NCBI GenBank assembly: GCA_964017045.1
Contig: OZ024810.1
Coordinates: forward strand, 16,735,204 to 16,799,203
Source: Omphiscola glabra
Taxonomy: Eukaryota > Mollusca > Gastropoda > Lymnaeidae
Length of the DNA: 64,000 nt
Reading direction: 5' to 3'
Positions within the stretch are counted from its first letter, which is position 1; each line of letters starts with the position of its first letter. The notes under the pieces were generated by a model. That model did not search any database and was not told the DNA's origin. It was given only the letters and a program-made list of their open reading frames with translations. The position numbers and the translations under genes are program-made. Below, piece by piece: positions 42,497 through 53,561 of the stretch.

Positions 42497-44628
42497 TTAG
42501 ATGAAAAAGACTGCTCTTTAGGTTGATAGGACAAAGAAGGAAAAATGGGTTGGTACATGTGGAAAACTCGACCTGAAAGACGGAAAAAAAAGTCTGGCGA
42601 TTGATTGACTCTCTATCCTGCATGAGGAAGGTTCGTAACCTGCTTCCTTTGCAAACGACTACTGGCACGGCTACTACAGATACCAAAAGTGCCGAGGCTC
42701 TAAATAAGCACTTTGCAAGGATTAACAGGAAGCAGAAGGAGTCTAGAGAGAGCCAGAACCTTAACCGTCTTCGTAAACATGGAGAAGAGGCCCAACGTTG
42801 GGGACCGCATGACGAGATATTCACAGCCCCTTACACTATGGTAGAGTTGCAAACCGCCATTGACAAGTGCGACGCCGCCAATGTACCAGGTCCGGACAAG
42901 ATCTGTAATGAAATGATAAAAAAAACCTTGGCCCGATAGCGAAGACAAAGCTATTGTCAATTATAAACAGATCATGGGTAACTGGAATCCTACCCAGAGC
43001 TTGGCTTAGCGCTACCATCGTCCCTATTCCCAAAGAAGAGAAAAATCTCAATCACCCTAACGGCTATCGTCCGATCTCCCTGACATCGTGTTTGGGGAAG
43101 GTAGCCGAGGGAATGGTTAATAAAAGGCTGTACAGGTACATGGAGAGTACAGACAGCCTGAGTTCAATACAGGCGGGCTTCCGCAAGGGAATGCAGCCTG
43201 TAGACCAAGTGCTCCATCTTCTCCAGTCCATCACAGATATGCTCCAGAAAAAATCACATACAGTGGCTGTATTTTTTTACCTCCGGCAGGCATACGACCA
43301 AGTCTGGAGGTCCGGTCTATTATTGAAATTGCAAAAGATGGGAGTAACTGCCAATATGTACAGGCGGATTGCCGGTATTCTTACAAACCGGACAATAAGC
43401 ACGAAATTCCGCAGTGAAACCTCCAGGAAAAATACCCTTGAGGAAGGGCTCCAATAAGGGTCAGCCCTCAGTTGCACACTTTTCCTGGCATACATTAATG
43501 ACTTGCAACAAAATTTGGTAACCAATGCCGTGATGTATGTTGACGATTTAGTTATCTGGAGCACCGGTAAGGATGTCCACCGCCTACAAACGCTATTACA
43601 GCAAGACCTTTCATCTATCAACAGGTTCATGCAGCGGTGGCATCTGGAACTCAACACCGAGAAGACGGTCTATTCGCTGTTTACAAACGGGCGAACCATT
43701 CTCAAACAGGAGATCGAGCTGAAGGTGGGGGATGTAGCGCTCAAATGGGACAAGCAACCGGTTTACATGGGAGTCAAATTGGATCAAAAGGTACAAATGC
43801 ACAATTTTGTACAAGACCTCTGCTCCCAGGCAACCGCCAAGTTCAATCTTAGAGCTCTATTCCTAAGCAGTGTAAGGTTGGTAATGGATTACAGCATGTC
43901 TTTCCAATCCTTTGCAAGCAAGACCGCTTTGGAAAAGTTGGGTCGAATCCAGAATCGGGCTCTGAGTTGCAGGCAGAAGACTAAAAAGATCCTAATTCAT
44001 GCACCAGGTCATGGAGCTTGAAAGGCCTGTCGATCTGCCCCAAAATAGAGAACAGCTGACCCAAATCCCAGTTAATCTGCCGTACGCGGAACCCTCACTT
44101 CCCTCCATACATTTTGCCTTGACCGATGCGGCAGTGACAAAACGGAGCCCTGAGCATGTTCAGAGAGCCGCCGCCCTTGAAACCATGGATTTGTAATCCG
44201 AAGTACATGTGAAGGTGTTCACGGACGGATCGGCCAACTTGAGAGAAAGTACTGCTGGGTATGGTGCGCTCATACTATACCCAGTGGGGGCCACAAAGTC
44301 AGGAAATCTCCGGACCCTGTGGGACAACGGCATCAAACTTTGATGCGGAGCTTGAGGCTATACACAAGGCCCTGGAGATCGTGTATCACACACTGAGAGA
44401 AAATGAGCTTGTGGGACTCGATGTGGTCGTGTTCTCGGACTCAAGATTAGCTCTTGAGATCTTGGGAAAGAGACAGGGTACCACTCACTTGGTTGACGTC
44501 AATATTGATGACTTATGCAAAATCGGCGAACTAGGAGGCAAGGTAACAGTGCAATGGAACCCAGGCCACGTCAACATCAGTGGCAATGTGAAAGCAGAAA
44601 CTCTTGCGAAAACCGGGGCTCCTTAGAA
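42497..44628 (+). mobile_element. Defective non-LTR retrotransposon with RT and RNase H
   Basis: The RT part shows NGYRPISLTSCLGKVAE, GFRKGMQ, LRQAYDQVW and the catalytic YVDD at about 43539. RNase H follows (TDGSAN at about 44223, FDAELEAI, SDSRLALEI, NPGHVNISGN). RT plus RNase H suggests the I/Jockey-type group. It is dead: stops at 43455 and 44340, frame changes near 42940 and after 44020, and a Tyr where motif A normally has its first Asp (FFYLRQAYD). No endonuclease domain is present, so the 5' part is missing. Confidence 0.85.
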
Positions 44629-44630
44629 TC

Positions 44631-44815
44631 AAGGAGTGACAGCAAATAACGGCGAATCTTGTCACGGAATTTTTTAAAAATTAGCTCGCACAAAACTTCA
44701 CTTCCCAACACTAATACTTTATCGTTCCATAAAATAATAATATTTTTGTTAGTATACAAAGAGACGATGCACAGCATCTTTGCTTTGGCGATGATTAAAA
44801 TATTGGATATTTCCT
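44631..44815 (+). repeat. Right direct repeat flanking the LINE
   Basis: Second copy of 42322-42495, starting AAGGAGTGACAGCAAATAAC. It is closer to unit A (it keeps CTTGTCACGGAATTTTTTAA), while the left copy has diverged there. Confidence 0.85.
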
Positions 44816-45064
44816 ATGTAACAGACTGCGCCGGAATATCTTAAAGAACTTATTCATAAACACGCATCCTAAAAGAAACTGGGGTCTTCTACACAGTCCT
44901 TACTTACAATTCCCAGTGTGGATGAACACAGAAAAAAGTCTTATGGAGTGCGCTCTTATGAAGCAATAGCGCCAAAATTATGGAATAGTTTGCCTCAATC
45001 TTTGAGTGGTATTGAAAAGAATAAAAAAATCGGTAAATGTGTAGCTATGTGTCCGCGTTTTTTA

Positions 45065-45144
45065 CCATGGCCGCCATCTTGGTTGCCCCGACCCGTGAAC
45101 TTTTACATGTTCACGGGTCGGGACAACCAAGATGGCGACCGTGG
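45065..45144. repeat. 36-bp inverted repeat with 8-nt loop
   Basis: Arms 45065-45100 and 45109-45144 differ at three positions and centre on GTGAAC-TTTTACAT-GTTCAC. The left arm contains the CATGGCCGCCATCTT word shared, inverted, with 3901-3916. Confidence 0.92.
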
Positions 45145-45248
45145 AAAAATAAAATAACTCATGTTTTTGCTAAAATTACGAATAAAAAGTTTTTAAAAAT
45201 GAAAAAATGATCTAAATCTATCCCTCACCCTAACCTGAACCCTAAATT

Positions 45249-45430
45249 CCTCCCTAACAGGGTTTTGACCCTCTCCCTAACAGGATTTTGACCCCTCTCC
45301 CTAACAGGGTTTTGAACCTCTCCCTAACAGGGTTCTGACCCTCTCCCTAACAGGGTTTTGACCCTCTCCCTAACAGGGCTTTGACCCTCTCCCTAACAGG
45401 GTTTTGACCCTATCGGAACCAGAGTTTTGA
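45249..45430. repeat. 23-bp minisatellite, about 7.5 copies
   Basis: Units CCTCTCCCTAACAGGGTTTT followed by GAC. Confidence 0.93.
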
Positions 45431-46129
45431 CACTCTCCTTAGCCTAACGTGGCGCTGGGTTTTGACCCTGAAAAGTAGGAAAATTAAAAAAAAAACAAAG
45501 AAAAGTGGCCAAAATTAATTATAAAATAAAGAAGTAATGAAAACCCAACTTACATTTTCATGGAATACACTTTTACACACTTTATTTCAGGTTCCAACGA
45601 AAAGAATATCCACAAATTAATGAAACATAGTCTGGTCAACTTCTAAAGACATCTCATAAAATGGCGGAGCTCATTAACAAATTTAATAGGCCAACCAATG
45701 AAATTTTAAAAATTATAATTAATCAACCAATAAATATTTGCCACCGTCATATTAATGAAAATGTAACTCTAATAAAAAAAAATAAGGGGAGTGAATCCAC
45801 GCAAATGACGTCACGGATACACAACTACACATCAGCCAAAAAATCCTTTAAGAAGCATTTAAAATCTTTTTTGTTTAAATAAACTTATGAAAACCAGAGC
45901 GCAGTGTGCATTGTAAGTAGCATGGATACCAGCGCTATATAAATATCCAATCAATCAATCAATCAAGATGAAAATCGCACGATATTTTACAATTTACAGT
46001 AGATGGTGTAACCACAAACAATGAACTATTTTGTTACGGAAATATTTTTTTTTAAAAATCAACTCGCTTAATCATCTTGCCATACAATCGGTAGAGGTTT
46101 GATACATTTTATGTGAACACTTTCATCTT

Positions 46130-46354
46130 TCACGTGACGCTTACATGAACTTAATTGTTCACCCTTCTATATATCTGAGTGAGACCAAAGAGACGCCAAT
46201 GAAAATTTATGTTCCGTTGCCTTGGGTGTTTATTTTAAAAAGTGCGAAACATCCCAAGTGGTGGAGACACGTCGTCGCCTTGGAGACCGTTTTAGATAAC
46301 ACATTTACAACATCCGTCAACAAGCCTATTGTACCACATTTAACCGCAATATGA
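46130..46354 (+). other. Conserved 3'-flank segment with a short open frame
   Basis: A 69-codon frame with KHPKWWRHVVALETVL; the partner in unit A (30561-30690) is broken by a 1-nt loss. Part of it is duplicated at 46384-46460. It could be a relic exon of an older gene; I do not recognise it. Confidence 0.25.
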
Positions 46355-46609
46355 TAGTAGACGTTGAAGTTACTAGTATATTCTTGGAGACCGTTTTAGA
46401 TAACACATTTACAACATCAGTCAACAAGCCTATTGTACCACATTTAACCTCAATATGACAGTAGACGTTTGAAGTTACTAGTATATCGAATGGAATTTAC
46501 ACACTTAATTGAATGTTCATTGGAAATGATATAATCAACATTTTACATACGTTTAATCCATACTTGTCTTAATGAATTACACAATTTTAAATTACTAAAA
46601 TACCTTCTT

Positions 46610-47580
46610 TTCTCTTTGGTTTGTATATAAATTTCCGCCTTTAAATTCGGCGCTCCTCGCCTCTTTTCTGGTCGGAATTGGGCAAATTCTTTTTTTTGTT
46701 CTTTTTGTGTTTTGTTCTTTGTTTATCCTAATAATTATATTACAATATTATTATGTTATGTAACATTAAATTTACTTTAAATTCATTTTTTATTTGGTGT
46801 ACTGGCGAAGGCAGAAATGTTTCAACCAGTATTTTGACTTATGATAAATAAATCTTACATTTACTGTTTTATTGTCACAAATTTTTTGTGTCACATTAAT
46901 CTACTAATAGTAAGGACATTTTCTTATGTTAACTGTCTTCATTTCTCTTTGGTTTGTATATTAAACTTCCGCCATCTAATTCCGCTCTTCTCATCTCTTT
47001 TTTTCAGGACGGAATTGGGCAAATTCTTTTTGTTTGTATCTTTTTTTGTTCTTTCATCATCATCATAATGTCCCTTAGTCCTTGGACCGTTGGGGCGCCA
47101 CGGATGACATGAAAACTATCCTTCTCAGTTCCTCTCGGTCTTCTGCACTACGCATAGCGTCGCCTCGTTTGAATCCCGCCCATTCTTTGGTGTTATCTCC
47201 CCTTCTTTTTCTCTGTCTTCCTTTCTTCTCCCTCCTCTAGTTTTGCCCTGCATGATTTCTTTGGCGAGCCCTTGTTTTCTGGTCACGTGGCCATACCACT
47301 CAAGTTTGCTCTTTTTTTATAGACACCAGGAGGTCATCGTACTACCCAATTGCTTCACGAATGCTTTCTTAATTGTTCTTTAAATCCTTACAATTTTATT
47401 ACACTATAATCATGTTATGTAACATTAAATTTCTTTAAATGCATTTGTTATTTGGTGCACTGGCGCAGCACAAATGTTTGAACTAGTATTTTGTCTTTTG
47501 AGCGATACATTTTTTATTTACTTTTTTATTGTCACAAATATTTTGTGTCACATTAATCTACTAACAGAAATGATATTTTC
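46610..47580 (+). repeat. Local duplication inside unit B
   Basis: 46610-46920 and 46945-47580 both contain TTTGGTTTGTATA...CTTCCGCC, GGAATTGGGCAAATTC, CATGTTATGTAACATTAAAT-type and ACTGGCG sequences. Unit A has these once (30838-31140). The second copy received a LINE end. Confidence 0.8.
47058..47350 (-). mobile_element. LINE 3' end, minus strand
   Basis: On the minus strand it reads SKLEWYGHVTRKQGLAKEIM and then GKTRGGRRKEDREKEGE, ending in a stop-rich tail with ATG/ATC triplet repeats (47057-47068). This matches the C-terminal tail of common invertebrate LINE ORF2 proteins (the WxGHVxR pattern). It is 5'-truncated. Confidence 0.75.
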
Positions 47581-47659
47581 TTATGTTAACTATTATTATT
47601 TTTTTAGACTTTTATTACAATCTAGATTATATGACGCGACGATATAGAGACAATAATGT

Positions 47660-49100
47660 TAGGCACTTTACAATAATACCTACCTGCTATTGAAAAAACT
47701 CATCAAAATTACTTTATTTTAAATATAATTAGCTGTATAATCATCTTCACGATTCTATCATTATTAAGTTTTGAGAGAGATTTTTCAGGTAAATATTATA
47801 CGCATACCCAATCCCTTTTAGCGCCTTTAAACTACTTTTTTTCCACCACTAAACATGACCTTAAATGACATAATATTTAATGATATCTAATCAAAATCAT
47901 TATTGTCACTGAAGGAGTTCATTGACGGCTGATTTCTACGGTATAGTAATACTAGTGACTTTAAATGTCTTAGGTTTTTAAATTGTTAATTGTTGTGCAT
48001 CCTTACCAGTTTTCCTGCTCCTGAACTACAGTTTTTTTTTCTTCTAAAACTGTGAAAACAAAAATTAAATTTACAAAAAAAACTCTAAATACCATTTTAA
48101 ATCTTTTTTTTTAAATTGAATTTGATATATTCATATCTTGATGAAAAATTTAACCATTATTTTTTACCTTGTTTTTCTACCATATTATCGAAAAAAAAAC
48201 GTAAACCAAAGAATTCTTGTAACTAAAGAGTAATTTCTTAACCGTTTTTACGACTGTGACAGACGTAGATGTCTGTTTAAAGAAATGTGGTTAATCTCAT
48301 AAAAAATAAAAATCGAACTTAATTTTCGAAATGTAAAAAGAAAACTATGTTATCATTTTTTTTAAAGAAAACCGAAATCAATCTTTGTTCAAGCCCATGA
48401 ACTGTAACAACAAAAATATCGCTCTATTTTTTAAGATTACGTTTCTTCGTATGTAAAATTTTTGAGTTTTGATATTCATAGGTACACTTATGTAAATTTA
48501 CCCACTTTTGTGTCGATTTCATTGATTTCATAATTTGAAGCTTAAGTGTATATTGGTAAAAAAATAAAATGTAACACCTCTTTAGAACGACTAATAGTAA
48601 TTATCTGCTAGTGTTAGGGTTGCTAAACCTGAACATGCCCGGAAGCAGTTACATTCCAATTGTGGTCTTTGCTTTATCCGTGAAGTAAGACAAGGTCTAT
48701 TTAAACCTGCTATTTACTTGCTGTTTTAAATATATTATTTTATTTAAAGAAATCGCCAAATCCCAAAGAAAATCTGTTTTTTCATCTTGGTCAAGGGGAA
48801 GTAGATTTACGACTTCCAGCCTTTTAATCGAGCTAAAATTAGGTACATATTAGCCTCGTTGCCGATAACAACACATTCAATCCTGTTTTTTGCAGCTCCA
48901 CCCTTAGCCTCAAACCCCGAAAATCAGTTTTACCTCGCTTTCAAGTGTCGAGGAATTTATGTGATTGTAGCCACTGACCTGTGCTTTGGATGTGTGATGT
49001 ATTTGGATTTAAGTATATCTCTAGTCTATTCCCGTAGCCAAAAAATCAGTTGTCACAATCACATCAATGATAAATCACGTACAATCACATAAAAGATAAA
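47660..49100. other. Unit B sequence paired with 31785-34020
   Basis: AT-rich, conserved with unit A, no gene recognised. It shows the pre-insertion state for the LTR-like block (at about 48586) and the short state of the 26-bp array (49054-49105). Confidence 0.5.
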
Positions 49101-49756
49101 TCACAAACAGTTGCATAAGGTCAAACAAAAATGCATGAAAAAAATTATTAATAATAGTTGTTTTTTTTCTTTCGAGTGTGTATTATTTTCCTTAAGGCTG
49201 AAATATGAACGCTACTTCTTAAGACAGCCTTTATCATTGGCATTTCTCAATTTTCAAGTTTTTAGCCATATCTTCAGAAACAGTAGTGCAACATAAAACC
49301 ATATATTTTATTTTTTATGGTGTGTTCTTTAAATATAAGACAGTCTCACAGAATTAAAAGGAAAACAACAAAAAAAAAAAACTTACATTTTTTATTTTTT
49401 ATTTCTATCATTATTACTTTCTATGTCATATGATTTTCATGTGTTTATATTATTATAGCACATACTTACGATGATTTAAAAAAATTGAAATTGAAAAAAC
49501 ACACAAGATATTAAATACATTTTCTTAAGTGTTAATGATTTAAATCATTATGTGTATATTGTGTATATATAGAGTCTCATAGAATCAAATGAACTCTTTG
49601 AGTTTGATAACAAGACCTGGTGTAAAGCATAAATGTTTACTTATCAAGAAATGCTTCCGCTTACCGAAAAATCAATGTTCTCTGTCAAAACTTTATATCG
49701 TTTGCAGATATATTTTTTTACCGAAAAAAAAAAAAAATAAAATCACCGGTAAAAAC

Positions 49757-50258
49757 GTCATGTACGTGGGCTTGAAACAAACCAGAAGCGGTACATACGT
49801 CATGTACGTGGGCTTGAAACAAACCAGAAGCGGTACATACGTCATGTACGGGGCTTGAAACAAACCAGAAGCGGTACATACGGCATGTACGTGGGCTTGA
49901 AACAAACCAGAAGCGGTACATACGTCATGTACGTGGGCTTGAAACAAACCAGAAGCGGTACATGCGTCATTTACTTGGGCTTGGACAAACCAGAAGCGGT
50001 ATATACGTCATGTACGTGGGCTTGAAACAAACCAGAAGCGGTACATACGTCATGTACGTTGGCTTGAAACAAACCAGAAGCGGTACATACGTCATGTACG
50101 TGGGCTTGAAACAAACCAGAAGCGGTGCATACGTCATGTACGTGGGCTTGAAACAAACCAGAAGCGGTACATACGTCATGTTCGTGGGCTTGAACAAACC
50201 AGAAGTGGTACATGCGTCATGTACGTGGGCTTGAACAAACCAGAAGCGGTGCAAAAAT
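49757..50258 (+). repeat. 42-bp array made from a core promoter, 12 copies
   Basis: Units GTCATGTACGTGGGCTTGAA, then ACAAACCAGAAGCGGTACATAC. Unit A has the same sequence once at 34672-34717, and both align with the E-box/TATA-like block in front of the intact leaders. The last unit keeps the non-repeated right flank (GCAAAAATATACAACATTTT). The decayed leader exon follows 91 bp later. Confidence 0.9.
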
Positions 50259-50348
50259 ATACAACATTTTCTTTTTTTTTTTAAAAAGAAGAAAAGGTCA
50301 TTTTAATTCTCATGTCTTGTCACTTCTAAATCACCAAAAATAAAGAAG

Positions 50349-50390
50349 ATGAACTTTTTTTAAATTTCCCTTTGCGTGTGCTAACACATT
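50349..50390 (+). pseudogene. Decayed leader exon, unit B second module
   Basis: ATGAAC followed by a T run, then ISLC- and LTHC-like codons in shifted frames; the donor GTAAGT at 50391 is intact. An in-frame TAA occurs at the fifth codon. Confidence 0.7.
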
Positions 50391-51880
50391 GTAAGTCTTA
50401 AGAAACAACAACTTGTTCTTTTGCTATTGATTGTGCTTTTATTGTGTACATTTGTTAAGAATGTTTAAATTCAAGAAATCATTTAAAATTGATGAAATGT
50501 ATTTCGGAATGAAGTCATAACAATTAAAATGGTTAATTTATCTGGTTGTGTATTTCTTTAAGGAAACATCAAGCATGAAAGAATGTAAGTAATTTCACAA
50601 ATTTGCACGTTATTAAAATTTCTACAACATTTTATAATTTATTCCAGTGGTTCTTAAGCGAGCCTGTGTGACACAAAGTTTTAAACTCGTATCATGACAT
50701 TTTAGTGTTGCCATATAACGATAGAGAAAATATATATAAAGTGTTTTCACATTTTTACAGTAAACCATTTAAAAATAGTATACTCGATTGTCGTAAAAAT
50801 TTCTTCTCATTGGAAATGTGGGTTTTTTTTGTGTGGAAAAATATAGTTTCCAATTCAAAATGCTATATTTTTATAATTCACCGACACTAAGAACTGATCA
50901 ATTCCTTATTGTATGTGCATATGCTAACTGTCTAAATCATGTATAAAGTAATAATTAATTTAGTATTTTATTACGTGGTTGCTGCTATTGTTTCAAATGA
51001 GATTTAGAGTGAAGATTATGTGATATATCTGTATATATATCCATTCGTTAAATTTTATTATTTTAAATAAAATTTAGATCAAAATTGATTATTATTACAT
51101 ATCTATTGAAAGAATTGCTCCTAGATATTTAAAAATGCGTGAATAAAACATATCACCACAAGTTATGAGCTACAATATGTAAAATCATGTCATATATCTG
51201 GTAACGGGGTCAAACCGAGATCGGGATACTATCGGGAAACGGGATAACATTGGAAAAGAGGGTTCCTAGTTGGAGCGTGAACCCACAGATAACGGTATCG
51301 GTAGCCCAATCGGGATCCACCGAGATCGGGATCCCTCTGGATCGGAATACAAAGTGAAAGTTTTTTTTTTGTGTGCATTTGTTCCACAAAGGCTTTTACG
51401 TGTGGAGTATGGGATATTGACCCTAATTGACACATATATCCAGCATTATCTGTAACGAACTCTTGTGATGTTATGAACTTTTTATAACAGTCCGTTTGTG
51501 GCCGTGGGGCCGAGAAATTTATTTTTCTGATATAAGATATACAAATACGTCTTCATGAATAGATGAATCTTGACCAAACTTAGTACACATACACATGATT
51601 ATCCATATTGAAATACCGAAGGGCACTGATCTCATAATATCCATTACTCTGAGGCCGGGGGCCCCATTTCATTTTTCTTAATATAACATATATAAATATC
51701 AATAGGCTTAGACACCACTATAAGTTCTATGTGAATTGATGGATATAGGCCTAGCGTGGTAGCAATACACTTCATCGTCCGTATTAAATCATCGGTGGAT
51801 TTAAAGCTAAGAAAGTCCAATCTAGAATTTTCCAGAAAGTTCGATAAATTTAAAAAGCTATATCCGTGGCATTATTAAAT
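50391..51880. other. Unit B right part
   Basis: Paired with 34850-36540. No vWA-like exon follows the leader relic. It contains the same GATCGGGAT-type and GGGGCC-containing repeats. Confidence 0.5.
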
Positions 51881-51959
51881 ATATTTTAATGGGACAAAAT
51901 TTCAATTGTAACTCCATAATTTATTTGAATGATGACCGATGTATGAACTTGTATTACCT

Positions 51960-52095
51960 GATATAATACATTAAAATTTACATGATATATTACGAGATAT
52001 GTTACGAGATATGTTACATGCTGTATAGTATGATATTTTAATAGATGTATTACATGATATATTACAGAATATACTACCTGATATATCACCTGATG
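51960..52095. repeat. Imperfect GATATATTACAT repeat
   Basis: Same vocabulary as 23130-23405. It lies immediately before relic receptor-tail exons. Confidence 0.65.
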
Positions 52096-52132
52096 TATTG
52101 CATGTTTCCGTCGTATTTTATATACACCCATG

Positions 52133-52422
52133 GCCAACCTATGAGGGAAGACTTTTACAGTAAGTTATTCTTTGAAGTCAATTCATCAATAGCATTAATT
52201 AGTTACAGTTTAGTTATTTTTTTGTTCAATATTGAATGTCTCATTATTTGCATTATGTTTTATTTAAAAAAAAATCTAAAACAAAAGAAAAGAAAAAAAA
52301 GAAACATTGTATATTCAGTATGAATATAAAAGAACGGTTTTTTAACAACTTTTCTTAAAGGAAAAAATAGTGTTATAGACTCCACTCGCAATGGTGAGGA
52401 TGAGTTGTCAAGCGGGTCCTAA
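52133..52422 (+). pseudogene. Relic of a second receptor tail (two exons)
   Basis: 52133-52159 encodes GQPMREDFY, matching GQPTIEEY of the exon at 22657; its donor AGTAAGTT is intact, but the acceptor AG has become TG. 52361-52422 follows TTCTTAAAG and reads as NSVIDSTRNGEDELSSGS then TAA, matching NSDVDSTRNDEDD of the exon at 23442. Order and phase 1 are the same as in the receptor gene. No upstream domain exons are present, so this is the 3' remnant of a paralogue. Confidence 0.75.
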
Positions 52423-53372
52423 CCATGTTTTAGCCTTAAATATTTCTACATACTTTAAATATGTTTTACATGAAAAATGGCATTATCATATACGATAAAT
52501 AACACAAATAAAAGAAAATTACTTGCAACAAATGATATCGGAATCCTAAATGGGAAAGGAATCACAAATAAGATAATTACTTGAAACAAAAGATATGATT
52601 ATGATACGATCTTAAGCCAAAAACACAAATAAATATTAACGCAATGAAATTGGGGCAAAATTATCAATTTTATAGTAAGAAAGACAACAATCTTACTCAA
52701 TATGCATCCAATTTATTTTTTTAAATTGTATTGTTGTAAGAGAAAATATCATTACATGAGACATACATTATTAATCTTGAAATTGATTCCATTTTCCCCT
52801 AGAGATAAAATGTGAACGCCATTCTTCAAGACAATTTGTATCATTGGCCTTTATCAGGTGTTAAGTTCATATCAGAGCTCCGGGTAGAGTAGAAAAACTA
52901 TAAAAACATAGATATTTTAATATATGTTTTTTTATATGACAGATGGGTACAGAGAGAAAACGCAGAAGAATTCATTATACATTATGTGGGCGGTTTTTAA
53001 TAATAGAATTAGTAACTCAATTTTTTTTTAAATATGTTGGTGGTTTTTTAATAATAAAATTAGTAAACCCCAAAAATATATGTCGGGAAAAAAAGAAATA
53101 TAATAAAACTAGTTTATCTTTTAAATGTCAAACAAAATACAATTCGTGTTCATTAGTGTTCAGATTATAGGGACTGTTATTCATTTCTGATGTTCTAGTT
53201 TCAGGCTTGTAGGAACGATTTAAATGTTCGAGGCATTGATATCCGGTGTTGACTTTAAAGTTAATCCAGCAAAGAAAGACTTCGAAGTTTCAAAATATCA
53301 AAGCTAAATGTCAAGGCTGTATAGCGTTTGCATATTTCGTTTTCCGCACGAGGAAAGTTCAACTGTAATTAC

Positions 53373-53419
53373 GTCACATGACCAGAGGCGATTAAAAATA
53401 ATAACGGTGCTTAAATATA
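53373..53419 (+). promoter_or_regulatory. Putative core promoter, copy C
   Basis: GTCACATG at 53373-53380 and AACGGTGCTTAAATATA ending at 53419, as in genes 1 and 2. Confidence 0.5.
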
Positions 53420-53518
53420 ACAGCATTTTCTTTTTGAATGAAACAATCATAATTCATTTCAGTTGTTTTTATATGTGTTTGACGCTTCTAATTCTCAAAA
53501 AAAAATAAAAAAAATAAG

Positions 53519-53561
53519 ATGATGAAATATTTTGTCTCTCTTGTATGCATTCTAACGTATT
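53519..53561 (+). CDS. Intact leader exon without a visible second exon
   Basis: Encodes MMKYFVSLVCILTYC and ends in phase 1 at GTAAGT, exactly like the leaders at 27704 and 38633. No vWA-like exon is found in the 10 kb that follow; the next sequence is a satellite, an LTR-like repeat and unassigned DNA. It is either an orphan first exon or splices to an exon beyond the window. Its phase would also fit the receptor-type first domain exon. Confidence 0.6.

Larger units (their letters stand above)
45020..45810. mobile_element. Foldback-type element nested in the LINE
   Basis: Separates two parts of one LINE frame. It carries a 36-bp inverted repeat (45065-45144), a segment related to the TTAGGG-like element at 3354-3939, and a 23-bp tandem array. 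Borders are approximate and no transposase is seen. Confidence 0.5.
44825..45965 (+). mobile_element. CR1/L2-like LINE 3' end, interrupted
   Basis: Decayed C-terminal tail with APEYLKEL, then IAPKLWNSLPQSLSG at about 44968-45012, resuming at about 45830 with SFKKHLKSFLF. The 3' end reads CAGCGCTATATAAATATCC and then AATC repeats at 45950-45965, a typical CR1/L2 terminus. The block is absent from unit A at about 30240. A second element lies inside at about 45020-45810. Confidence 0.8.
37970..51880 (+). repeat. Segmental duplication unit B
   Basis: Collinear partner of 27045-36600, enlarged by a gypsy fragment, two LINEs, a LINE 3' end, a local tandem duplication and a promoter minisatellite. 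It lacks the TA-flanked MITE and the LTR-like block of unit A. Confidence 0.88.

Noticed and set aside
49693..50254. Overlapping 67-95-codon frames on both strands
   Set aside because: Products of the 42-bp promoter-derived array (a multiple of three, without stops).
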